Part shown: positions 22,972 to 30,320 of the stretch, piece by piece
How the letters are laid out: every line of letters starts with the position of its first letter
How positions within the stretch are numbered: the stretch's first letter is position 1
Assembly (NCBI GenBank): GCA_022652545.1
Contig: JALCRM010000004.1
Coordinates: 1 to 64,000 of the forward strand
Reading direction: 5' to 3'
DNA: 64,000 nt
DNA from: Lachnospiraceae bacterium
Lineage (GTDB): Bacteria; Bacillota; Clostridia; Lachnospirales; Lachnospiraceae
Made by a program: the position numbers and the translations under genes
Notes under the pieces: generated by a model
The model's database searches: none
What the model saw: only the letters and a program-made list of their open reading frames with translations
What the model was told of the DNA's origin: nothing

Positions 22972-23574
22972 TCAGTACAGTCTTTCAAAAGTCTTGTAGT
23001 GGTCGCCGGTATAATAGATGAGCCCGTCGCTGGAATAAATGATCCTCTCGGCACTGCGGTAGGTACCGTCAAAATCTATGTCGCACTCATAATACTTACG
23101 GCCTTTCTTCTCCGGCAGGTTTCCGTCGTAATTTCCGAAGCGGCTGCCGCCGATACTTTTGCCGGGAGCGACGTCCCAAAGGTTGCCTTCGCTGCTCACC
23201 CAGCCGAGCGACTCGGCTTCCTTCTTCGTAATGTAGTTATCCGGCAGATGCCCGTACAGATGGAGGTAAAGCGCTACATGTTCTTTATCTGAATAAGTTC
23301 CTTCTTCAGTGACTCCTTCGGATGTATCTGATATTTCCCCGCTTTTATTGGGTTTTTCAGATACAGCTGCGGAAGATGATGAATCTTGTGAATCAGAATA
23401 TTCATCTGGCTCTCCGCTGTTTTCTTTGTTGACTGCTACGGTCGATCCTGTTCCCGACGCCTGTGACCGTTCCCCGGAAGCCTTTTCCGCTCCTGTACAG
23501 CCCGTAAGAAGTGACAGAGCAAGGAGCGCCGTCAGGATAATGCATGCTGCCCGATGCCGCAGCGATCTTTTCAT
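22972..23574 (-). CDS. Barnase-type ribonuclease as a lipoprotein
   Basis: 200 residues. A lipoprotein signal ends in the lipobox LLTGC (Cys ~26). Residues ~27-95 are a Ser/Glu/Asp-rich linker. The C-terminal ~105 residues align clearly with barnase: LPDNYITKKEAESLGW, NLWDVAPGKSIGG, then CDIDFDG, AERIIYSSDGLIYYT, DHYKTF. Catalytic residues equivalent to Glu73, Arg83, Arg87 and His102 are conserved. The position of barnase Arg59 (NREGKLP) reads NYDGNLP here, so a guanine/barstar-contact residue is Tyr. It would act outside the membrane as a guanyl-preferring RNase. Its ATG overlaps the gamma-carbonic anhydrase stop by 4 bp. Confidence 0.93.
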   Translation of the reverse strand: MKRSLRHRAACIILTALLALSLLTGCTGAEKASGERSQASGTGSTVAVNKENSGEPDEYSDSQDSSSSAAVSEKPNKSGEISDTSEGVTEEGTYSDKEHVALYLHLYGHLPDNYITKKEAESLGWVSSEGNLWDVAPGKSIGGSRFGNYDGNLPEKKGRKYYECDIDFDGTYRSAERIIYSSDGLIYYTGDHYKTFERLY

Positions 23575-24155
23575 GGTTTTTCGTACCTCGCCGGCGGATC
23601 CGTCCGATACACAGCCGCTTCCCTTACGTAGTCCTCCGCATTCCTGCGGAATTTTGCGGCCAGTTCAGGCGTCACGCTGCCCGTGATTTTCGCAGGCACC
23701 CCCATTGCAACGGAGTTGTCCGGTATTTCCATATCCTGTGTGACAAGCGCGCCTGCGCCGATCACACAGTCCTTCCCTACCCTGCTGCCGTTCATCAGGA
23801 CCGCGCCCATTCCGATCAGGGAGCCGTCGCCCACTTTTGCCCCGTGCACGATCGCGTTGTGTCCGACCGTGACATAGTTCCCTATGATGACATCCTGCCC
23901 GTAATCCTCGTGGATCACTGCGTTGTCCTGTATGCTGCTGCCCTCGCCGATCCTGACCGGTGCACGGTCAGCGCGTATGGTCACGTGATACCAGATGCTG
24001 CACCCTTTCGCGATCGTCACATCCCCGATGATATCCGCGTCGTCCGCGACAAAAACATCGGGATCGACCTGCGGAGCGCGCACGCCGCCGTGCGCCTGTT
24101 CACCGGTCTGTGCATCCGCGGGTCCGTGCGCCTGCTCATTCATCCGTTTCTCCAT
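23571..24155 (-). CDS. Gamma-carbonic anhydrase-like hexapeptide-repeat protein
   Basis: 194 residues. Left-handed beta-helix repeats (I/V-G-x-x repeats such as IIGDVTIAKGCSIWYHVTIR) fill ~35-165. The three metal-binding histidines of gamma-CA proteins are visible: IHEDYG and VGHNAIVHGA. The start is ATG 24155, or ATG 24143 which has better spacing to GGAG. The N-terminus carries a repeated EQAHG motif not part of the family. Activity may be CO2 hydration or a related metal-dependent reaction. It lies in the wecB-to-barstar gene run, next to hypB. Confidence 0.87.
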   Translation of the reverse strand: MEKRMNEQAHGPADAQTGEQAHGGVRAPQVDPDVFVADDADIIGDVTIAKGCSIWYHVTIRADRAPVRIGEGSSIQDNAVIHEDYGQDVIIGNYVTVGHNAIVHGAKVGDGSLIGMGAVLMNGSRVGKDCVIGAGALVTQDMEIPDNSVAMGVPAKITGSVTPELAAKFRRNAEDYVREAAVYRTDPPARYEKP

Positions 24156-24176
24156 GTGTTTTATCCGTCCTCCGGA

Positions 24177-24851
24177 TCAGGCTTTCTTCCAGGCGGCTAC
24201 GCGGTCCTGCAGCCACTTTGCAAAAACATCGACCCCTTCGCCCGTCCGCGCGCAGATCGGAATGATGACCGCGTTCGGATTGCGCATGAGAATGTTCCGG
24301 CGGCACTTTTCCATGTCAAAATCAAAATACGGCATGACATCGATCTTGTTGATGAGAAAAACATCGCACACCGTAAACATCAGCGGGTATTTGAGGGGCT
24401 TGTCGTCACCCTCCGGCACGGACAGGATCATCGCACTGACAGAGGCACCTGTGTCAAATTCCGCCGGGCAGACCAGGTTGCCGACGTTCTCCAGGACAGC
24501 CAGGTCAATGTCGTCGGTGCGGAGCGCATCGAGCCCCTGCCGCGTCATCTCCGCATCTAGGTGGCACATGCCGCCCGTGTGGAGCTGGATCGATTTTGCG
24601 CCGGTCTCTGCTACGGCCCTGGCATCCACGTCGGAATCGATGTCCGCTTCCATGACGCCGACACGCAGCTTGTTTTTCTGCAGCATGGGGATGACGCTGC
24701 GAAGCAGCGTTGTTTTACCGGACCCCGGGGAGGACATCAGGTTGAGGAGAAAGACACCCTTTTCCTTAAGTTCGCCGCGCAGAAGCTCCGCGCGCGCATT
24801 GTTGTCCGCATAAATACTTTTTTTGATCTCGATGACTCTTACCTTGTCCAT
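24177..24851 (-). CDS. hypB: HypB nickel-insertion GTPase
   Basis: 224 residues; ATG 24851 follows AGGAG. P-loop LMSSPGSGKTTLL, switch region EADIDSDVDA, the metal-site CH pair in GGMCHLDAEMT and the second Cys in NVGNLVCPAEFD, and NKID for guanine recognition. HypB delivers nickel to [NiFe]-hydrogenase precursors. No other hyp or hydrogenase gene is in the window, so it is locally an orphan. It has no His-rich or CxxCGC N-terminal nickel store. Confidence 0.92.
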   Translation of the reverse strand: MDKVRVIEIKKSIYADNNARAELLRGELKEKGVFLLNLMSSPGSGKTTLLRSVIPMLQKNKLRVGVMEADIDSDVDARAVAETGAKSIQLHTGGMCHLDAEMTRQGLDALRTDDIDLAVLENVGNLVCPAEFDTGASVSAMILSVPEGDDKPLKYPLMFTVCDVFLINKIDVMPYFDFDMEKCRRNILMRNPNAVIIPICARTGEGVDVFAKWLQDRVAAWKKA

Positions 24852-24862
24852 ATCTGCCTCTC

Positions 24863-27487
24863 CTAGGCGTCCCTCCGGGGACTGCCCTTCGATTTTCTGG
24901 AATCCTCGTAAAACTTCTCGCGGTGCCGCCGCCGCTCTTCCAGCATGCGTTCCGAAGACAGCTTGTACAGTTTTTTGACATCCCTCGTCTCATCGTAACG
25001 CGCCATGCCGACGGAAGGATAGAGCGTGCAGTCGTTGCCGTCCACTTTGTGTACCTCAGACACCGCCTGTTCGATGACCTGCAGAAGTTCGTCCGAGGAC
25101 TTCTGCGAGCTGAACGCATTCAGCATCAGGAACGTGTCGCCGACATAGCGGGCCAGGGCAAAACCAGTCCCGAGCCTCGAATGCAGGCGCAGCGCCACTG
25201 TCTGCAGCACGTCCAGCGAGAAGTCGCGTCCGTACCGCGCGCTCAGTTCCCTGTAATTGTCGAGCGTCAGGCAGTATTCCGCGAAATCCTGTCCGTAGAG
25301 GTCGTAGGCGTCGCAGTAACTCGTGACGATCTCTTCAAAACCGTGAATGTTGAGAAGCCCCGTGACTGTATCTGTAAAAGCAGGTTTCTGCGCGTCTTCC
25401 TTAGGCTGCATCTCGTCAGTCACGTCGCGGAAATATCCCAGCAGCCCTACGATCCTGCCGCCCACATAGATCGGCATCTTGCTGGCTTCAATGTCCCGGA
25501 ACACCCCGCGTGTGAGGCACTGCCCTGGTACGCGGCGCGTGCAGATGCCGTCACGCAGCACCTCCTGTTCATCCTTTTTGTAAGGTCCCGGGTCGGAGTG
25601 CCAGCCCATCTCTTCGTCGTTCCTGCCCAGCAGCTGGTCTTCCGTTATGCCGTAATAGTCGAGGAAATAACGATTGGCCCCGAGAAAACGCCTGTCCTTG
25701 TCCTTCCAGAAAATGCCGTATCCGCTCTCTGCCGAAAAGGTGCTCCAGAGCTTTTCTGACGTAATAAGATCGGCTGCGGACAAAACACCGGCGCCTGCTG
25801 CCGTCTGCCGCACGCCTGTGCCGGATCCCGCCGCCGAAGTGCCGCTGTTTCTGTGCAGCTGTTCGGCCCAGTCCTGGTTGCCTGTACGGATGCACAGCAT
25901 CACCAGTTTTTCAGCCGCATGGAACAGCGTATAGAGTTTCCAGGTGTATACGCCGGCCTTGTCCCTGGTCCTGAAATACTGAGCGAGCACGCCTGTGCCG
26001 GATTCTTCGATCCTGCCCTCGAGCGTTTCGGCATCGAGGAACTGCCGGTAGACTTTCCGGTCGCCCGGAAAAATCACAGTACTCATGGCTCTGTCCCTGA
26101 CGGTCGCCAGGTCCCTGTCCGTAAACTGTTCGTCCCTGACGGTATCCGTATACAGCGGTTCCGCCGTATTTTTCCGCACATCGATGAGGAAAATGGAATC
26201 GTAAAGCATGTAGAGATAGCGCAGGGCGTTGTCGAGCTTTTCATGCCGCGTGAATTCGAGGGTACGCGTGAGGTTCGTAAAAGAGATCAGCACCAGGGCG
26301 CCGTCTTTCCTTGCCGCGATGCGCTCCATATGAAGAGTGTAGTACATGCCGTGGTCTACGATCGCGGCATTTTCCTCCCCCGTGGTACATGTTTTGTCCA
26401 GGATCTCCCGGATGCGTATTTCCGGCGCGCGGTTCCTGTCGGGCCGGCTGTTCAGCCTTTCGTCCGTAGGCTGAAAATCCACACCCTTCATTTCCGTATA
26501 CATCGCGTCATTGATATACAGGAACCTGGAACCGCTTTCCTTCACATCCACGATGGCGAGCGGGATCCCGTTGTCCTGCGCAGCCCGTCCTGACGAAAAG
26601 CCGAACGGCGCGGCGGAAAGAAGGTTGATGCGGCCTGCCGCATCATAGTAAGCCTGCATGTCCGCCCGTTCCATCGGTACGTTGATCTCTTCCAGATGCC
26701 GTATGGTATCCTCGTACGCCATCGGCCTGCCGAAAAGATAGCCCTGCACTTTTTCGCAGCCTATCTCGCGAAGAAAACTGTACTGTTCTTCTGTTTCGAC
26801 ACCCTCCGCGAGCGTCTGGACTCCCAGTTCCTTCGCCATGCTGACGACAGAACGGATGATGGCACCGGACTTTGCGGTGTTGCCGCGCAGGAAGTGCATG
26901 TCGATCTTAAGAACGTCGAAATCAAAATCCTTCAGTGCGTTCAGGGAAGAATAACCGGCGCCGAAATCGTCCATCCAGACTTTATAGCCTGCGGTGCGGA
27001 ACTGTTCGATGTTCCGGCGCATGAGTTCTTCGTCTTCGGTGAGCGCACTTTCCGTGACTTCGATATGCAGCATGTCCTTGGGCATTTCGCTGTCGCGGAC
27101 GGCGTCTTCGACGACGCTGATGATATCGCAGAGTTCAAAATCAAGACGGGAGAGATTACAGGATACAGGGTAGCAGGTCTTGCCTTCGTTAACAGCTTTT
27201 CGGTATTCACGGCAGATATTCTGCACTACATAGGCATCGAGGCGGTGGATCAGCTGGTTGCGTTCAAGAAGTTCGATGAACCTCGCAGGCGCAAGCAGTC
27301 CGTATTTGGGATCGTCCCAGCGGCAGAGCACTTCCATGTCGCAGACTTCCCTCGTGAGAGTACGCACGATCGGCTGGTAGAACAGACGGATATAGTGCTT
27401 TTTCAGCGCTGTATCGAAATTCTCGAGTATGTAGTTGTCGAGTGCATCATGCTCGCTCTTTTCCATACCGGCCAGCGTCTCCGCCAC
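24863..27487 (-). CDS. EAL-PAS-GGDEF c-di-GMP signalling protein
   Basis: 874 residues, starting at GTG 27487 (GGAG 5 bases upstream). Unusually the EAL domain is N-terminal (~20-260) and the GGDEF domain C-terminal (~720-865), with PAS-like sensory domains between (~310-440 and ~590-690). EAL catalytic residues look intact: MEVLCRW, NLSRLDFE, EVTES, DDFGAGYSS, KIDMHFL, EGVET, QGYLFGRP. The GGDEF signature reads VGDTF, so cyclase activity is probably lost and the domain may bind GTP or be structural. Predicted role: PAS-tuned c-di-GMP phosphodiesterase. No membrane segment. The stop is TAG; it lies between wecB and hypB with short gaps. Confidence 0.9.
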   Translation of the reverse strand: MAETLAGMEKSEHDALDNYILENFDTALKKHYIRLFYQPIVRTLTREVCDMEVLCRWDDPKYGLLAPARFIELLERNQLIHRLDAYVVQNICREYRKAVNEGKTCYPVSCNLSRLDFELCDIISVVEDAVRDSEMPKDMLHIEVTESALTEDEELMRRNIEQFRTAGYKVWMDDFGAGYSSLNALKDFDFDVLKIDMHFLRGNTAKSGAIIRSVVSMAKELGVQTLAEGVETEEQYSFLREIGCEKVQGYLFGRPMAYEDTIRHLEEINVPMERADMQAYYDAAGRINLLSAAPFGFSSGRAAQDNGIPLAIVDVKESGSRFLYINDAMYTEMKGVDFQPTDERLNSRPDRNRAPEIRIREILDKTCTTGEENAAIVDHGMYYTLHMERIAARKDGALVLISFTNLTRTLEFTRHEKLDNALRYLYMLYDSIFLIDVRKNTAEPLYTDTVRDEQFTDRDLATVRDRAMSTVIFPGDRKVYRQFLDAETLEGRIEESGTGVLAQYFRTRDKAGVYTWKLYTLFHAAEKLVMLCIRTGNQDWAEQLHRNSGTSAAGSGTGVRQTAAGAGVLSAADLITSEKLWSTFSAESGYGIFWKDKDRRFLGANRYFLDYYGITEDQLLGRNDEEMGWHSDPGPYKKDEQEVLRDGICTRRVPGQCLTRGVFRDIEASKMPIYVGGRIVGLLGYFRDVTDEMQPKEDAQKPAFTDTVTGLLNIHGFEEIVTSYCDAYDLYGQDFAEYCLTLDNYRELSARYGRDFSLDVLQTVALRLHSRLGTGFALARYVGDTFLMLNAFSSQKSSDELLQVIEQAVSEVHKVDGNDCTLYPSVGMARYDETRDVKKLYKLSSERMLEERRRHREKFYEDSRKSKGSPRRDA

Positions 27488-27502
27488 TCCCGCTCCGCGC
27501 GG

Positions 27503-28621
27503 TCACTTCCGCGATGTACTTCCGATCTGCGCAATCACATCGGCGATGCGCTCGCACGCATGGCCGTCGCCATAGGGGTTGGAAGCCTTACTCATTTTAT
27601 CATATTCCGCCGGATCTTCGAGCAGTTGTTTGAAGTTCCGGTAGATCGTCTCCTCATCCGTACCGACCAGTTTCAGCGTGCCTGCAGCTATCCCTTCCGG
27701 ACGTTCCGTCGTGTCGCGCATGACGAGCACCGGCTTCCCCAGGGAAGGGGCTTCCTCCTGGATACCGCCGCTGTCTGTCAGGATCAGATAGCTGTGTGCC
27801 ATAAAATTGTGAAAATCCAGCACATCGAGCGGCTCGATGATGCGGATCCGTTCGTCCCCGCCCAGTTCTTCGTCCGCTTCCTCGCGCACGACCGGGTTCA
27901 TGTGGATCGGATAAATGGCCTTGCAGTCGGGATGTTCATCCATGATACGCCGGATGGCGCGGAACATATGGTGCATCGGCTCACCCAGGTTCTCGCGCCG
28001 GTGTGCCGTGATGAGGATCAGCCTGCTGCCCGCAGCCCAATCCAGATCCGGGCTGCTGTAATCCGTACGGACGGTCGTCTTCAGCGCGTCGATCGCGGTA
28101 TTGCCTGTCACATAGATCGTCGCGGGATCCTTGCCCTCCCGGACAAGATTCTGTTTTGACAGCTCCGTGGGCGCGAAGTTGTAGCGCGATATGATGCTCA
28201 CCGCCTCGCGGTTGAATTCCTCCGGGTACGGGGAATAAATGTTATAGGTACGCAGGCCCGCCTCCACGTGGCCGACGGGGATCTGCAGATAGAACGCCGC
28301 AAGGGCTGTGACGAAGGTCGTCGTGGTATCGCCGTGTACCAGTACGACATCCGGCTTTACCTCTTCCATGACAGAGCGGATCTTTTCGAGGATGCCCGTC
28401 GTGATGTCAAATAACGTCTGGCGCTCCTTCATGATCGAGAGATCGTAATCCGGAGTGACATGAAAGGCCTCGAGGACCTGATCGAGCATCTGCCGGTGCT
28501 GTCCGGTTACACACAGCACGGTCTCCACATTTTTCCTGCCCTTCAGCTCTTTCACGAGCGGGCACATCTTAATTGCTTCAGGACGCGTCCCGAATACCAC
28601 CATGACCCTTGTTTTGTTCAA
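27503..28621 (-). CDS. wecB: UDP-N-acetylglucosamine 2-epimerase, non-hydrolysing
   Basis: 372 residues, starting at TTG 28621 with GGAGAG 7 bases upstream. Family motifs: VFGTRPEAIKMCPLV, HGDTTTT, GHVEAGLRT, TAHRREN, DSGGIQEEAPSLGKPVLVMR. It interconverts UDP-GlcNAc and UDP-ManNAc, a precursor for wall teichoic acid linkage units or polysaccharides. It is the first gene of a leftward run with only 15 bp to the EAL gene. The gene could also be called mnaA. Confidence 0.95.
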   Translation of the reverse strand: MNKTRVMVVFGTRPEAIKMCPLVKELKGRKNVETVLCVTGQHRQMLDQVLEAFHVTPDYDLSIMKERQTLFDITTGILEKIRSVMEEVKPDVVLVHGDTTTTFVTALAAFYLQIPVGHVEAGLRTYNIYSPYPEEFNREAVSIISRYNFAPTELSKQNLVREGKDPATIYVTGNTAIDALKTTVRTDYSSPDLDWAAGSRLILITAHRRENLGEPMHHMFRAIRRIMDEHPDCKAIYPIHMNPVVREEADEELGGDERIRIIEPLDVLDFHNFMAHSYLILTDSGGIQEEAPSLGKPVLVMRDTTERPEGIAAGTLKLVGTDEETIYRNFKQLLEDPAEYDKMSKASNPYGDGHACERIADVIAQIGSTSRK

Positions 28622-28819
28622 AACACCACTCTCCCCCCGCTGCTGTGCAGCAAAAAAAATGTATAAAAAGATATGCAGTCCGCCTTTTTCTTACCGCCAT
28701 TTCCTGTACAGTCTGCGCAGGAATGTGGTACTGTACAGGTACCCACGATTTGCGGAGAAAAAGAGAAGCCGAAAAACGCCGGCAGCATCACGCGGATGCC
28801 GGCCGAACGGAGGTCTTTT

Positions 28820-29371
28820 ATGAACAGTATACAGGATATGCCGTATAAAATCACGCTTCGCGAAGTGAAAGAGGAGGATGCGGCGGCACTGCTGGAGATC
28901 TACGCGCCCTATGTCAGGGAGACGGCGATCACGTTCGAATACGACGTGCCGACCGAAGAGGAATTCCGGGAACGGATACGCAGGGTAAAACAGAAATATC
29001 CATATCTTGCGGCCGTGGCGGACGGAACGATCGTCGGCTACGCCTATGCCGGCCCGTTCATTCCCCGCGCGGCGTACGACCGCTCCGCCGAGATGTCGAT
29101 CTACCTTCGTATGGACAGAAAACGCCTCGGCATCGGCAGCCTGCTCTATGACGAAATGGAAAAGAGGCTGCGCGCACAGGGCATCTGCAACCTTTACGCC
29201 TGCATCGGCGTTCCGTCAGGCGGCGCGGATGAGTACCTGAGTTTTGACAGCATGCATTTCCACGAAGCCCGCGGCTACGCGCTGGCGGGTACCTTTCACA
29301 AATGCGGTTACAAATTCGGGCGCTGGTATGACATGATCTGGATGGAAAAGCTGATCGCCGCGCACGACTGA
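28820..29371 (+). CDS. GNAT acetyltransferase (phosphinothricin acetyltransferase-like)
   Basis: 183 residues. ATG 28820 (MNSIQDMPYKITLREV) is chosen because GGAGG lies 8 bases upstream. The order ITLREVKEEDAAALLEIYAPYV, then FEYDVPTEEEFRERI, RMDRKRLGIGSLLYDEM (acetyl-CoA loop) and GYALAGTFHKCGYKFGRWYD matches the Pat/YncA-like N-acetyltransferase group. These acetylate amino groups of small molecules such as phosphinothricin or methionine sulfoximine. A GC-rich hairpin (28778-28803, GCCGGC arms) directly precedes the ribosome site and could modulate translation. Confidence 0.85.
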   Translation: MNSIQDMPYKITLREVKEEDAAALLEIYAPYVRETAITFEYDVPTEEEFRERIRRVKQKYPYLAAVADGTIVGYAYAGPFIPRAAYDRSAEMSIYLRMDRKRLGIGSLLYDEMEKRLRAQGICNLYACIGVPSGGADEYLSFDSMHFHEARGYALAGTFHKCGYKFGRWYDMIWMEKLIAAHD

Positions 29372-29430
29372 CCGGAAGGCAGCCGCATGCCTGCAAACAG
29401 ACAGAGACGGAAACGCAGTCCTGTTCCCGT

Positions 29431-30102
29431 CTACATCACATGCAGCAGGACGCACAGAAAGTGCAGCAGGCTGCCGGCCACGATGAACAGGTGAAAGATG
29501 GAGTGCGAATATCTGTACTTCTTCAGAAGTCCGTAGATCACGGCGCCGACGGTGTAGCAGACGCCGCCAGCGATCAGCAGGATCATGCCGTTCTTCCCGA
29601 TCCCGGCAGATATGATCTTCCATGTGAAAACAATACACCAGCCGAGTCCCAGGTACAGTGCCTGCGACAGGGTCTTGAATTTTTCCATATTGATCGCGTT
29701 CAGTACGATGCCGAGTACGGAAATCCCCCACACCACGCCGAATACGACCCAGCCCAGCGCCGTGTTGGCACTGCGTACGGTACAGAGCGCAAACGGCGTA
29801 TACGTGCCGGCGATGAGCAGATAGATCGCGCAGTGATCCAGTACACGGAAGACTTTTTTGGCTGTCAGCTGCGGTTTCAGGCCATGGTAGATACTCGAAA
29901 TGCAGTAGAGGATGATCATGTTGGCACCGAAAATGGCGCCGCTGACAATCCCGTACACGTTATGGTGAAGGGCCGCAAAAATCACACAGAGCGTCAGCGC
30001 CGTTATCCCCAGCGCCCCGCCTACGATGTGTGAGACCATGTTGAAGATCTCTTCCCCTTTCGTATAGACCGGGATCCTGATCCTGTCCAGCCGTTTTCCC
30101 AT
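29431..30102 (-). CDS. Hemolysin III / PAQR-like membrane protein
   Basis: 223 residues, seven hydrophobic helices; ATG 30102 follows AAGGAGG. Family sites: EEIFNMVSHIVGGALGI near the start, ISSIYHGL, VLDHCAIYLLIAGTYTPFAL, and HSIFHLFIVAGSLLHFL at the end, giving the conserved Ser/His/Asp metal site of the HlyIII-PAQR superfamily. The biochemical role in bacteria is unsettled (membrane homeostasis or hydrolase). A palindrome at 30153-30169 lies upstream. Confidence 0.9.
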   Translation of the reverse strand: MGKRLDRIRIPVYTKGEEIFNMVSHIVGGALGITALTLCVIFAALHHNVYGIVSGAIFGANMIILYCISSIYHGLKPQLTAKKVFRVLDHCAIYLLIAGTYTPFALCTVRSANTALGWVVFGVVWGISVLGIVLNAINMEKFKTLSQALYLGLGWCIVFTWKIISAGIGKNGMILLIAGGVCYTVGAVIYGLLKKYRYSHSIFHLFIVAGSLLHFLCVLLHVM

Positions 30103-30152
30103 ACGTGCCTCCTTCCTCTGTCCGCCGGCTTCGGAAAGCCGCCGCTGCTTAT

Positions 30153-30169
30153 GTAGTTTTAAAAACTAC
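30153..30169. promoter_or_regulatory. Palindrome upstream of the hemolysin III gene
   Basis: GTAGTTTT-A-AAAACTAC is a perfect 17-bp palindrome 51 bp upstream of the HlyIII start and 150 bp before the histidine kinase. It looks like a repressor operator; no regulator gene is adjacent. Confidence 0.45.
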
Positions 30170-30252
30170 GTCTGTGCACTGAGTATAACCGCATCAGGCA
30201 AAACACTCAAGTACTTTCTTATCTTATTTTAACACCGTTCCTGCAGGTGCCC

Positions 30253-30281
30253 TTTCCAACCCAACTCCCCTCGTTTATAAT
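30253..30281 (+). promoter_or_regulatory. Putative promoter of the hybrid kinase gene
   Basis: TATAAT at 30276-30281 with TTTCCA 17 bp upstream, followed by a ~40-base leader to the ATG at 30321. Confidence 0.4.
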
Positions 30282-30320
30282 AAATACAGCGAATTCTCAC
30301 GACTGCGAAAGCGAGACGAC

